From: Alphaproteobacteria bacterium
GTDB lineage: Bacteria > Pseudomonadota > Alphaproteobacteria > Bin95
Assembly (NCBI GenBank): GCA_029978325.1
Contig: JAPOJR010000005.1
Location: 1-53,657 of the forward strand
Direction: 5' to 3'
Length of the DNA stretch: 53,657 nucleotides
The notes beneath the pieces were generated by a model. It had not been told where the DNA came from and made no database searches. It was given only the letters and a program-made list of their open reading frames with translations. The position numbers and the translations under genes were made by a program. Every line of letters begins with the position of its first letter. The first letter of the stretch is position 1. Below, in pieces: positions 1 to 7,883 of the stretch.

Positions 1-1439
1 AGCATCATCCGACCGGGAGAGATACACTTGGCCACGGCGCGGCGCATGACGGTTTCCATGTGATCCGGCGTGTAATAGGTAGACCAGGCGAGGCGGTAGG
101 CGCGTTGCCATTCCTCTTTGCTCATCAGTGCATGGCCGGTGGTGACGTGGTTCAGGTCGTACTTGTTCATGTCGGGATCCATCCAGATCCCTTTGGCGTC
201 CAGGTTCTTGTGATCCTCCGAGCCGGGCAGGGGTGTCAGGTAGAAGAACTCCAGCAGGTCGAGCGGCAATTCTTTCTTAATGATCTCGATATCGCGGACG
301 ATGGTTTCCGGCGTGTCGGTGGGGAAGCCCAGGATGTAGCCGGCGTAGGTCATCGCACCCACGTCCTTCCACATCTGCAGCATGGTCCGGTATTCGGTGA
401 TCTTGTTCTGGCGCTTCTTTGTGCCGACCAGGCTTTCCGGGTTGATGTTTTCCAGCCCGATAAAGACACGGGTGACGCCGGCGCGGCCCGCTTTCTCGAT
501 AAACCGCGGAATGCGGTGGCAGAGCGTATCCACCTGGATCAGGAAGCGAACATCCAGGCCGTCTTTCTCCCGCAGATAGATGATGCGGTCGAACACCGCC
601 TCCCAATCCTTGTTGCGGGCGAAGTTGTCGTCGGTGATGAAGAACCGGTTGATGCCGCGCTGAAAATTCTCGCGGATAATGCCTTCGATGTCATCGGCGG
701 ACCGATACCGCGACTTGCGGCCCTGCACATTGATAATGGTGCAGAACGAGCATTGGAACGGGCAGCCGCGACCGGCATCGAAGCTGGTGTGCGAGCCGGC
801 GGTGTGCTGGACATGTTCCGGCGGCAGCAGCGGCAGTTCGGCGCCTTCCAGGCCCGGCAGGTCGTTCATGTAGTTATAGAGCGGCTTCAGCGCGCCCGCG
901 GCCGCGTCCTGCAGCACCTCGTCCAACCGTCCGCCTTCCGCCTCGCCGGCGAAAAGGCTGATGCCCAGGTCTTGCGCCTCCTGGATATCTGGCGCCAGTT
1001 TGGGCAGCATTGAGATGCAGCCGGACACATGGAAGCCGCCGATGGCCACTTGTATTCCGGCGGCCCGCATGGGACGAGCCAGGTCGATGGCGTGTGGGAA
1101 CTGGTTGGTCTGCACGCCGACCAGCGCCACCATGCCGAGGCCGCCGCTATCGCGGATCAATTTGATGATCCGGTCCGGCCGCACACGTGTATTGGTCTCG
1201 TCGATGGTGGTCAGCATCAGATCAACGTCATCGCCAAGCACCTCCCGCCGGGCGCAGTCTTCCGCCAGGCCGTTCAGCGCCGCCAGGGTGTTCGAAGGGA
1301 TGGCCGAGCGGATCCACTGGATAACATAGCCGTTGTCGTCGTAGTGGGATGGCTTGATCATAACCAAATGAAACTGCCGCCGCGCGCCTGGCTTGCTGGA
1401 GCGGGTGACATATCGGTTATAGTCGAACAAAGCTTTCAT
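1..1439 (-). CDS. B12-binding radical SAM protein (C-terminus cut by window edge)
   Basis: The reading frame begins MKALFDYNRY and stays open to the left edge, so at least 479 residues are present and the C-terminus is missing. The N-terminal ~180 residues resemble a cobalamin-binding fold, ending in GGFHVSG (residues 134-140). A radical SAM cluster site follows: Cys226, Cys230 and Cys233 in GCPFQCSFC, the CxxxCxxC ligands for a 4Fe-4S cluster. Enzymes of this architecture make radicals from S-adenosylmethionine and often methylate or rearrange unactivated carbons. The substrate cannot be told from sequence; hopanoid or tetrapyrrole relatives share the layout but I see no diagnostic feature. 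It is divergent from the MFS gene across 186 bp. Confidence 0.85.
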   Translation of the reverse strand, partial: MKALFDYNRYVTRSSKPGARRQFHLVMIKPSHYDDNGYVIQWIRSAIPSNTLAALNGLAEDCARREVLGDDVDLMLTTIDETNTRVRPDRIIKLIRDSGGLGMVALVGVQTNQFPHAIDLARPMRAAGIQVAIGGFHVSGCISMLPKLAPDIQEAQDLGISLFAGEAEGGRLDEVLQDAAAGALKPLYNYMNDLPGLEGAELPLLPPEHVQHTAGSHTSFDAGRGCPFQCSFCTIINVQGRKSRYRSADDIEGIIRENFQRGINRFFITDDNFARNKDWEAVFDRIIYLREKDGLDVRFLIQVDTLCHRIPRFIEKAGRAGVTRVFIGLENINPESLVGTKKRQNKITEYRTMLQMWKDVGAMTYAGYILGFPTDTPETIVRDIEIIKKELPLDLLEFFYLTPLPGSEDHKNLDAKGIWMDPDMNKYDLNHVTTGHALMSKEEWQRAYRLAWSTYYTPDHMETVMRRAVAKCISPGRMM

Positions 1440-1625
1440 CGCCGCCGCCTACTACTGAAGTCTGACTTATCCGTTTAGCTGATAACACATACCATGAGGG
1501 GCGTCACGCCCGCTTGCCAAGGCAAAGCAGAACGCACCCTTGCTTTGGCCAGCGGCATATGGCGGTGTTGTTGGGGGCGGGCATGCGCATTAGGAGCGTT
1601 ATTTCCGCAAGATAAAGCGCAGGAT

Positions 1626-2876
1626 ATGGGTTCTGTCCCCGACCAGACGATTGCCGTTGCTGACCGTCCACCTGCACGGTCATGGCTGATTCCTGCCGTT
1701 TTGATGCTGGCCAGTACGGTCAGCATTCTTGCAACCGATCTGTATACGCCGTCGCTGCCGCGCCTGACCGAGGTCTTCGGACGGTCGGCCGAGACCGTGC
1801 AATTGACCATGACGTGCAACCTGGCTGGCTTTGCCTTCGGGCAACTGCTGTTCGGGCCGCTGTCCGACCGGTTCGGGCGCCGTCCGTCGATGCTGCTGGG
1901 ATTGACGCTGTTCTGTTTGTTCTCAGTGCTGTGCGCGCAAGCCTGGTCGATTGAATCCCTCATCGCGTTTCGGGTCTTTCAAGGCATTGCTGCTGCCTGC
2001 GAAGCGGTGATCGGCTTTGCTGTGATCAAAGAATTGTATGGAGAGGCAGAGGGGGTCAAAGTCGTTGCGATCTATTCGATGGTGATAGCCGCGGCACCGG
2101 CCCTGGGGCCGGTGCTGGGTGGCCAGATGCTGGTGCAGTTTGGCTGGGAGTCGAATTTCTGGCTGTTAGGCGGGTTGGCGCTGCTGGCGTTGGCCGCCTG
2201 CTGGCGGTTTTTGATCGAAACCGGACGTCCAGACCGGACGGCGCTGCGGCCGACGCGCCTGCTGGCGGAAGCGCACGCCACACTGCGGGTGCCGGCCTTC
2301 TGGCTTTATACCGTGGGTCCGGCAGCTTCGCTGGGTGGGTTGTTCGCCTATGTCACAGAGGGACCATTCGTCTTCATTCGCCAGATGGGCATCCCTGCGG
2401 AGGAGTTTGGTTATTACCACGGTACTATTGTCGGCATTTTCTTTGCGACCAACCTGTTGGTGAACCGCCTGTCGGAAAGGGTTAGCGGCAACACGTTGCT
2501 GCGATGCGGCAGCGTGCTGGCCCTCGCCGGTGGCGGCTTGGCGGTGGTGCTGGTCGCCAGCGCTACCGCTTCGCCATGGTCGTTGGTGATGGCGCTGGGC
2601 CTTTTCGTTTCCAGCCTGGCGTTGATTTACGCGGTGGCACCGCTGAAGGCGTTGCGTTCGACTACGGCGGCGACGGGCATGGCCGCATCGTGGCGCGGCT
2701 GTCTGGAAATGTGCGGCGCAATCGCCGGGTCCGCCGGGGTTATGGCGCTGCACGACGGCACGCTGTGGCCGCTGGCCATTCTTCTGGCCGTCTCGGCGCT
2801 GGTCGTGGTTGCCGGCGACGTCGGAGCCCGTCGCACTAGCCGCAGCGCTGAACTGTCGGTATCGTCGACGTCATGA
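1626..2876 (+). CDS. MFS transporter, Bcr/CflA-type drug efflux
   Basis: A 416-residue polytopic membrane protein with about 12 hydrophobic segments. TM1 carries LATDLYTPSLPRL (residues 35-47), typical of the Bcr/CflA family, and the loop after TM2 has GPLSDRFGRRP (77-87), the MFS motif A. These proteins export drugs such as bicyclomycin, or other small molecules, by proton antiport; the substrate here is unknown. I use ATG 1626 because the 44 residues upstream in the open frame are Cys/Trp-rich, unlike the family, and start without a ribosome site. The AGGA before 1626 is unusually close, so the exact start is uncertain. The stop overlaps the next start as ATGA, implying translational coupling to the phosphoesterase. 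Confidence 0.85.
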   Translation: MGSVPDQTIAVADRPPARSWLIPAVLMLASTVSILATDLYTPSLPRLTEVFGRSAETVQLTMTCNLAGFAFGQLLFGPLSDRFGRRPSMLLGLTLFCLFSVLCAQAWSIESLIAFRVFQGIAAACEAVIGFAVIKELYGEAEGVKVVAIYSMVIAAAPALGPVLGGQMLVQFGWESNFWLLGGLALLALAACWRFLIETGRPDRTALRPTRLLAEAHATLRVPAFWLYTVGPAASLGGLFAYVTEGPFVFIRQMGIPAEEFGYYHGTIVGIFFATNLLVNRLSERVSGNTLLRCGSVLALAGGGLAVVLVASATASPWSLVMALGLFVSSLALIYAVAPLKALRSTTAATGMAASWRGCLEMCGAIAGSAGVMALHDGTLWPLAILLAVSALVVVAGDVGARRTSRSAELSVSSTS

Positions 2877-3697
2877 AACTTTGGGCCATCAGCGACCTGC
2901 ATCTTGCGTCCGGCATCAACCGCGCCGCGCTGGCTGCCTTGCCTCACTATGGTGAGGATTGGTTGATTGTCGCTGGTGACGTTGCCGAGCGCAGTGACCA
3001 TGTGCGCCTGGCCTTTCAATTGCTGACGGAGCGGTTTGCCCAAGTTATCTGGACGCCTGGCAACCACGATCTGTGGACCGTAAATGACGACCCCGAATTC
3101 GGCGGCCTGGCCGGCCCTGCCAAGTATCGGGCGCTGGTAGACCTTGCCCGCACGTATAACGTTCTGACGCCGGATGACGAATGGCCGGTGTGGGTGGGAA
3201 AGGGGGGGCCGTGTACGATCGCGCCCCTGTTTACGCTGTACGACTATAGCTTCCGCCCTGAAGACATCGACCGGCGGGCTGTGGTGGCGTGGGCCAAGGA
3301 AGGGCGGGCGGCCTGTGCCGACGAGATGTACCTAAACCCTGCGCCGTATTCGTCTCGTGAGGCTTGGTGCCACTCGTTGTGCGCTGAGGCAGAGGCTCGT
3401 TTGGAGGCGCTTGATCCTCTCTTGCCGACAGTACTGGTGAACCACTATCCGCTTCGTCGGGATTTGGTCCGCATGCGCCGTATTCCCCGGTTTTCGCCTT
3501 GGTGCGGCACAGCCCTCACAGCGGATTGGCCAGCCCGATTCCGAGCTTTGGCGGTAATTTACGGCCACCTGCACATCCGTCGCACCGACGATTGGGACGG
3601 CGTGCGGTACGAGGAGGTCTCGCTCGGATATCCCAAGCATTGGGACCGCGGCGCCGGAGTTCGCGCCTATCTTCGCCAGATTTTGCCTGCCGGTTGA
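2873..3697 (+). CDS. Calcineurin-like metallophosphoesterase
   Basis: A 274-residue cytoplasmic protein with the metal-binding blocks of the calcineurin-like phosphoesterase superfamily in order: Asp8/His10 (SDLH), Asp36 (AGDV), Asn64/His65 (GNHD), His191 (NHYPL) and His232/His234 (GHLH). The family hydrolyses phosphomonoesters or phosphodiesters with a dinuclear metal centre; the physiological substrate is not apparent. Its ATG lies inside the last codons of the MFS gene (ATGA overlap), so the two are almost certainly co-translated. Why an efflux pump would be linked to a phosphoesterase is unknown. It ends 27 bp before the convergent PRISE gene. Confidence 0.85.
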   Translation: MKLWAISDLHLASGINRAALAALPHYGEDWLIVAGDVAERSDHVRLAFQLLTERFAQVIWTPGNHDLWTVNDDPEFGGLAGPAKYRALVDLARTYNVLTPDDEWPVWVGKGGPCTIAPLFTLYDYSFRPEDIDRRAVVAWAKEGRAACADEMYLNPAPYSSREAWCHSLCAEAEARLEALDPLLPTVLVNHYPLRRDLVRMRRIPRFSPWCGTALTADWPARFRALAVIYGHLHIRRTDDWDGVRYEEVSLGYPKHWDRGAGVRAYLRQILPAG

Positions 3698-3724
3698 CGC
3701 TGGGGTCGCCATTCAGAGCCGGTT

Positions 3725-4807
3725 TCAGGTCGGCAGCCAGCGCTCGTTTTGCAAACGCTTGAGCCACCAGACCAGACTTGCCTCGGTATCGATACAGCCG
3801 TGGAAGCCTGCCGCGTGCAGTTTGATCGGGCTGAGGACCGACGGCGCCGGTTGGTCGATCCCGGTCGCCAGCGACCGGTCGGTGAATTCCCAGCTGGAGC
3901 CGATCCATTCGGCCAGCGTGTGCCGCCGCAAATTGTACTTCTCGACCATATTGGCCCAAATCGCTTCCTCGCCGGGCATGGTCTGTTGCAGAAATTCCGG
4001 CTTCGGGTCTGCGACCTCCATGTTAAAAACTTCGGCGATTGCGTCGAAGATATGCGGCCAGAGCAGCACATCGCCGTTGACGATATTAAAAGTCTCGTTG
4101 TGTGCCGTGGGTGATGTGCCGCCCCAACAGATCGCCTGCGCCAATAGCCGGGTATCCGTCGCGGCGGTGAGCAGCGGGCCGCCGCCGGGAAAGGACAGGG
4201 GCAGGCCTTGCTCGCGGCGGATTGCGGCCCAGGCGCCAAGGGCGCCAACAATGTTCATAGGGCTGCCCAGCGCATTGCCGAAGAGTGCCTGCGGCCGCCA
4301 AATCGAAAATCCCCAGCCGCGGCCGGCCCATTGGCGTTCGCGGACCAAATCTTCCTGAAGCCAATAGAAGTTTTCATGCTCGTGCCGCGGCCAGTGCTCT
4401 TTTGCCGGAACCCGAATCGGCTCGACATGAACGCCGTACGCTTTGGTGCCTTGCAGCAAGGCGATATGGCGTAGATCGGGGGTGCTGGGCTCAACCGCGT
4501 CCAACAAATTCTGTAGCATGGCCCGATTGACGGCCATTTGCTCGGGATCGCGCCAGCCAGCGACCAGGTCCGGCTTTTCGTAAAGCGCGGCAAAGACAAT
4601 ATCGGTAATGCCGTCCAGCCCGCCCAGCCGGTCGCGGCAGGATTGGGCGTCGGTGAGGTCGACCGGCACATGCAACGCGCCGGGCAGGCGGGGATCGCGT
4701 CTGGATACAGCAACGACATCGGCGTCCCCTTCGTCCAGCAAATGCTCGATCACCGCCTTGCCGACAAGGCCGGTTGCTCCGGCCACCAGTACCCTGCGGT
4801 TCATCAT
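3725..4807 (-). CDS. PRISE-type short-chain dehydrogenase/reductase (enone reductase-like)
   Basis: A 360-residue extended SDR. GATGLVG (residues 10-16) is the Rossmann dinucleotide site. The usual YxxxK is absent; instead it has Lys122 in QGTKAYGVH and Tyr148 in ENFYWLQED, the arrangement of the progesterone 5-beta-reductase/iridoid synthase (PRISE) subfamily. Those enzymes reduce activated C=C bonds of enones with NADPH. The frame stays open 350 codons upstream, but that part is antisense to the flavoprotein gene and is not coding; MMNRR at 4807 gives the expected N-terminus, with GAGG a short way upstream. Divergent from the amine-oxidase-like gene by 108 bp, so they may share regulation. 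Confidence 0.82.
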   Translation of the reverse strand: MMNRRVLVAGATGLVGKAVIEHLLDEGDADVVAVSRRDPRLPGALHVPVDLTDAQSCRDRLGGLDGITDIVFAALYEKPDLVAGWRDPEQMAVNRAMLQNLLDAVEPSTPDLRHIALLQGTKAYGVHVEPIRVPAKEHWPRHEHENFYWLQEDLVRERQWAGRGWGFSIWRPQALFGNALGSPMNIVGALGAWAAIRREQGLPLSFPGGGPLLTAATDTRLLAQAICWGGTSPTAHNETFNIVNGDVLLWPHIFDAIAEVFNMEVADPKPEFLQQTMPGEEAIWANMVEKYNLRRHTLAEWIGSSWEFTDRSLATGIDQPAPSVLSPIKLHAAGFHGCIDTEASLVWWLKRLQNERWLPT

Positions 4808-4915
4808 TGTTTTGTGTACCTCGTCCAACGCGTTTTGCGTCCTGCGCCGATGCGTGGCAATCTGACGGACGCCCGACCGGCAATAAGCGCCGTCAAAAGA
4901 CCAGGAACGTTCGCC

Positions 4916-6205
4916 ATGTTCAATCCGAAAGACGTCAAGAATGCACCTTTCTGGTGGGATGAAGCTCCCAGACCGGTTCGAGAGCCCGCCTCGGTGCCGA
5001 AAGAAACCGATATCGCGGTAATCGGCTCGGGCTTTACCGGCCTGTCCGCTGCGCTGACGGCAGCCCGCGCCGGTCGGCAGGTTACGGTGTTCGAAGCGCA
5101 GGAGCCGGGCCACGGCGCGTCGTCCCGCAATGGCGGCGGCGTTGGCGCGACCCCGTTTAAGATCAAATACTCCGAAGCGGAAGCGAAGCTGGGCCGCGAC
5201 GCTGCGGTCCGCCTCTACAAAGAGGGTATCGCAAGCGTCACCCACCTTGAGCATCTGATCGAATCGGAACAAATCCGCTGCCACTACAAACGCTCCGGCC
5301 GTTTCACCGGCATCCATCGCGCTGACGCCGAGCCAGGCCTGCGCAAGGAGGTGGAGCTTTTGCAGGATCGCTTGGGCCTGGACGTGCGTATGATCGCGCG
5401 CGCTGACCAGCAAGCGCATATCGGCAGCGATTTTTACCTGGGCGGCCGGTTCAGCGCGCATGATGGCGTTGTTCACCCCGGCCTGTTGCACCAGGGCCTT
5501 TTGGAGCGGGTCGAGGCGGCTGGAGTGGCGGTGCTGGGGCATACGCCGGTGCTGAACGTGCAGCGCGAGGGCGCTGCCCTGACATTGCAGACGCCGCGGG
5601 GCAGTGTGAAGGCCAACAAGCTGGTGGTAGGCACCAACGGCTATACCGGTGGCGCTATTCCTTGGCTGGAGCGCCGGTTCATTCCTGTGACCAGCAATAT
5701 CATCGCGACCCAGGAACTGGACCCGGCGTTGGTGCGCCGCCTGGTGCCGAAAGATAACATGATTATCGATACCAAGCGCACGGTGCACTACTACCGTGCC
5801 TCGCCCGATGGCAAGCGCATCCTGATGGGCGGGCGTCCGGCTATGCGGGAGGCGCACTGGAGTGTTTCAGCGCGCATGCTCTATGACTTCATGGGGAAAG
5901 TCTGGCCCGAGCTGTCGGGCGTCGGCATTACGCATGCCTGGGGCGGACGGTTGGGCTTTACCTTCGACAAGCTGCCCCATATCGGCGAGCACGACGGGAT
6001 TCACTACGCTGGCGGCTATCTGGGCTCGGGCGTGGCGATGAGCAACTACCTGGGCCACAAGATGGCATTGCAGGCCATGGGCGAGCCGGCAGGTGAGACC
6101 GCGCTCGACAACCGCAGCTTTCCGACAATGCCCTTCTACAGCGGCAATCCCTGGTTCCTCACCGGCGTAGCTGCATATTACCGGTTCCGGGACCGGTTTG
6201 GCTGA
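4916..6205 (+). CDS. FAD-dependent amine/amino acid oxidoreductase (DAO/PuuB-like)
   Basis: A 429-residue FAD-binding protein of the DadA/glycine oxidase/PuuB superfamily. The dinucleotide motif is IGSGFTG (residues 36-42), followed by the acidic strand end VFEAQEPG and SSRNGGG (69-75), which contacts FAD. The leader, with FWWDEAPRP (12-20), resembles gamma-glutamylputrescine oxidase-like proteins. Such enzymes oxidise a C-N bond and pass electrons to O2 or a quinone; the substrate is not deducible. The start at 4916 is preceded by AGGA at good spacing; the longer open frame upstream is antisense to the SDR gene. No transporter or aldehyde dehydrogenase is adjacent. Confidence 0.83.
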   Translation: MFNPKDVKNAPFWWDEAPRPVREPASVPKETDIAVIGSGFTGLSAALTAARAGRQVTVFEAQEPGHGASSRNGGGVGATPFKIKYSEAEAKLGRDAAVRLYKEGIASVTHLEHLIESEQIRCHYKRSGRFTGIHRADAEPGLRKEVELLQDRLGLDVRMIARADQQAHIGSDFYLGGRFSAHDGVVHPGLLHQGLLERVEAAGVAVLGHTPVLNVQREGAALTLQTPRGSVKANKLVVGTNGYTGGAIPWLERRFIPVTSNIIATQELDPALVRRLVPKDNMIIDTKRTVHYYRASPDGKRILMGGRPAMREAHWSVSARMLYDFMGKVWPELSGVGITHAWGGRLGFTFDKLPHIGEHDGIHYAGGYLGSGVAMSNYLGHKMALQAMGEPAGETALDNRSFPTMPFYSGNPWFLTGVAAYYRFRDRFG

Positions 6206-6307
6206 CCTGGCCGGCGGCGCGGCCCGGCCCGGCATCAGTACGGTCTTTTGGCACGTCATCTGCACGAGTTTTTAATCGTGCCAGCGATCACCGTAGCGCA
6301 TTGTTAT

Positions 6308-6324
6308 GCATATAAATGTATATT
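6308..6324. promoter_or_regulatory. Upstream copy of a 17-bp motif (possible operator)
   Basis: GCATATAAATGTATATT lies in an AT-rich 258-bp intergenic stretch. It differs at two positions from a second copy at 6456-6472, which abuts a TTGACA hexamer. The spacing and near-palindromic form suggest a protein-binding site, but no regulator is known. Confidence 0.35.
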
Positions 6325-6455
6325 TCTCTATTGAAATACGCCTAAATACGTATACAGTTCGTGCTTTTTCGGGGCGAATTAACCCAATTTTTCGTGTATC
6401 GTTCTTTTCACCGGGTAAGTAGCGCTGCTGTTATGGTGCAGCGATACCAATGACG

Positions 6456-6472
6456 GCATACAAATGTATGTT
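6456..6472. promoter_or_regulatory. Downstream copy of the 17-bp motif overlapping a -35 box
   Basis: GCATACAAATGTATGTT contains the inverted repeat CATAC-AAAT-GTATG and overlaps the first bases of a perfect TTGACA. A factor bound here would block or contact RNA polymerase. It matches the 6308 copy at 15 of 17 positions. Confidence 0.4.
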
Positions 6473-6499
6473 GACATATCGTCCACTATGGCGAATACG
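6471..6499 (+). promoter_or_regulatory. Candidate sigma-70-type promoter of the Hpt-like gene
   Basis: TTGACA (6471-6476) is a perfect -35 element. With a 17-bp spacer the -10 would be AATACG (6494-6499), a weak match. Transcription would begin near 6506 and give a ~33-nt leader holding GGAG (6530-6533) before the ATG at 6539. This fits the chosen start and argues against the in-frame ATG at 6464, which would sit inside the promoter. Confidence 0.4.
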
Positions 6500-6538
6500 G
6501 TGAGAGTAAGTGAAATGCAGAAAGAATTTGGAGTGAGA

Positions 6539-6973
6539 ATGTTCGATAAGGATGCGCTGGAGCGGGCAAAGTCGGTCGTTGACCAATTCCGTCAGGTTTA
6601 TGTTTGCGAATGGGCGCCCGACACGCTGGATGAAATGGAAGCGGCGGTTTTTTCCCTTCGGCACTTTTCTGACGAAGCTGCGAACGGCGAAACCCGGAAA
6701 GAGGCCCTGTTGCGTCTGAGCCGCGAAATGACCGGGCATGCAAATACGTTTGGCTTTGATCTGCTCAGTGATTTCGCCTCTTCCATTAACGCCATCGTCA
6801 GTGGGGCGCGCGACGTGGGCGCGCGTGAGGTGGATATCTGCCACGCGCATATTATGGCCATGCGCACTGCTCTGGAGATTGTGGCCGAAAATCCCGATGG
6901 GGTGTTGAGTGCCGGCGATGAAAAGCGGTTGCGTCGCGACTTACGCAAAATTGTCCGGATGACCTTCAACTGA
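6539..6973 (+). CDS. Small Hpt-like protein with degenerate phosphotransfer site
   Basis: A soluble, probably all-helical protein of 144 residues. The start at 6539 has GGAG with a 5-nt spacer; the in-frame ATG at 6464 lies in the promoter-like region. The segment around EMTGHANTFGFDLL aligns by eye with the Hpt helix pattern HxLKGxxxxFGxxxL of histidine phosphotransfer domains. In that alignment the phosphorylated His is replaced by Arg and the conserved Lys by Thr, so it would not accept phosphate in the usual way. It could be a pseudo-Hpt adaptor that binds a response regulator, or an unrelated helical bundle. It is monocistronic, with its own promoter candidate, and ends in a 16-bp tandem duplication. 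Confidence 0.7.
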   Translation: MFDKDALERAKSVVDQFRQVYVCEWAPDTLDEMEAAVFSLRHFSDEAANGETRKEALLRLSREMTGHANTFGFDLLSDFASSINAIVSGARDVGAREVDICHAHIMAMRTALEIVAENPDGVLSAGDEKRLRRDLRKIVRMTFN

Positions 6974-6998
6974 ACGCTTATGCAACTGAACGCTTATG
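6967..6998 (+). repeat. Perfect 16-bp tandem duplication across a stop codon
   Basis: The 16-mer CAACTGAACGCTTATG occurs twice head-to-tail (6967-6982 and 6983-6998). The first copy contains the final Asn codon and TGA stop of the Hpt-like gene. Since the stop is in the first copy, the duplication leaves the protein unchanged. It looks like a recent slippage event. Confidence 0.9.
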
Positions 6999-7192
6999 GC
7001 GCTGCGGTTCCGTGGCGCCTTGCAGTCCGGTCCGCGCGATAATCCGCTGAGATTTGGTCCAGCGGCATGATGCAGGCTGGCGAATGGCGACGCGCTTCCT
7101 TACCTTAGTCGTGAATTGCCAGTCCGCTTCAGAATATTCAGGGGAGCGAATCGGCTGTATCAATTCCGTACGCAGTAAGGAGGCTGGTCACC

Positions 7193-7849
7193 ATGTCGAA
7201 ACTCTGGGTGGTCGTTCTCGGTGTCGCCGCAGCCGCGGTTGTCGCTGTAGGGCTATATTTGAATTTCAACGGCAGCGAGCCAGCCATCTCCAGGGCATTG
7301 GCAGCCGACACCGATGCTTTGAAAATTGAGATCGGCGCCAACGAGACCATCTACGGAGATCCCGCAGCGCCGGTCACCATTGTTGAATATGCATCGCTGA
7401 CATGTCCGCACTGCGCCGCATTCCACGCGGAGACGTTGCCGGACGTAAAAAAGCAATTGTTGGATACGGGGAAAGCCCGGCTCGTATTCCGGGATTTTCC
7501 GCTGGACCAACTTGCTTTGCGGGCTGCCGGCCTGGTTCGGTGCGCCCAGCCGCTGCAACGGCCGGCCATGCTGACATTACTGTTCCGCACCCAACAAACC
7601 TGGGCGCGTAGTCAGGACCCCATGGCGGCGCTTGAGCAGATCGCGCGAGCGGTCGGTATGTCGGAAGCGGCGTCGCAGGCGTGTTTCAAAGACCAGGCAA
7701 TTCTGGATGCCGTCATCGCGCAAAGGCTTGAGGCGGAGCAGAAGTACAAAGTTGCTTCCACTCCCAGCTTTATCATCGGTGGCAAACTGTACGCGGGCGG
7801 CATCACCGCCGGGGAAATCGCAGAGTTGGTCGCCAAACAATCCCGGTAA
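7193..7849 (+). CDS. DsbA-family periplasmic thiol-disulfide oxidoreductase
   Basis: A 218-residue exported protein: an uncleaved or lipoprotein-like N-terminal hydrophobic segment (residues 4-23) then a thioredoxin fold with inserted helical domain. The active site is Cys71-Pro-His-Cys74, the DsbA-type CPHC, and the cis-proline loop is STPSF with Pro191. Two more cysteines (117, 164) occur in the helical insert. It probably oxidises periplasmic proteins or helps cytochrome maturation. The start is backed by a strong AAGGAGG. It is 34 bp upstream of smc, an arrangement I recall from other alphaproteobacteria, and probably co-transcribed with it. Confidence 0.88.
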   Translation: MSKLWVVVLGVAAAAVVAVGLYLNFNGSEPAISRALAADTDALKIEIGANETIYGDPAAPVTIVEYASLTCPHCAAFHAETLPDVKKQLLDTGKARLVFRDFPLDQLALRAAGLVRCAQPLQRPAMLTLLFRTQQTWARSQDPMAALEQIARAVGMSEAASQACFKDQAILDAVIAQRLEAEQKYKVASTPSFIIGGKLYAGGITAGEIAELVAKQSR

Positions 7850-7883
7850 CGGCGGCCCAATGGGCTAGCCGCAAGGAGCGTTC

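Noticed and set aside
60..1013. 317-codon open frame on the plus strand
   Set aside because: It is antisense to the radical SAM gene, whose minus-strand product has clear motifs; GC-rich codon bias keeps the opposite frame open.
4808..5857. N-terminal extension of the PRISE reductase by 350 codons
   Set aside because: The extension is antisense to the FAD oxidoreductase and has no family resemblance; the Rossmann motif lies right after the Met at 4807.
6464..6538. 25-codon longer N-terminus of the Hpt-like protein
   Set aside because: ATG 6464 has no ribosome site and lies in a palindrome beside a -35 box; ATG 6539 has GGAG at ideal spacing.
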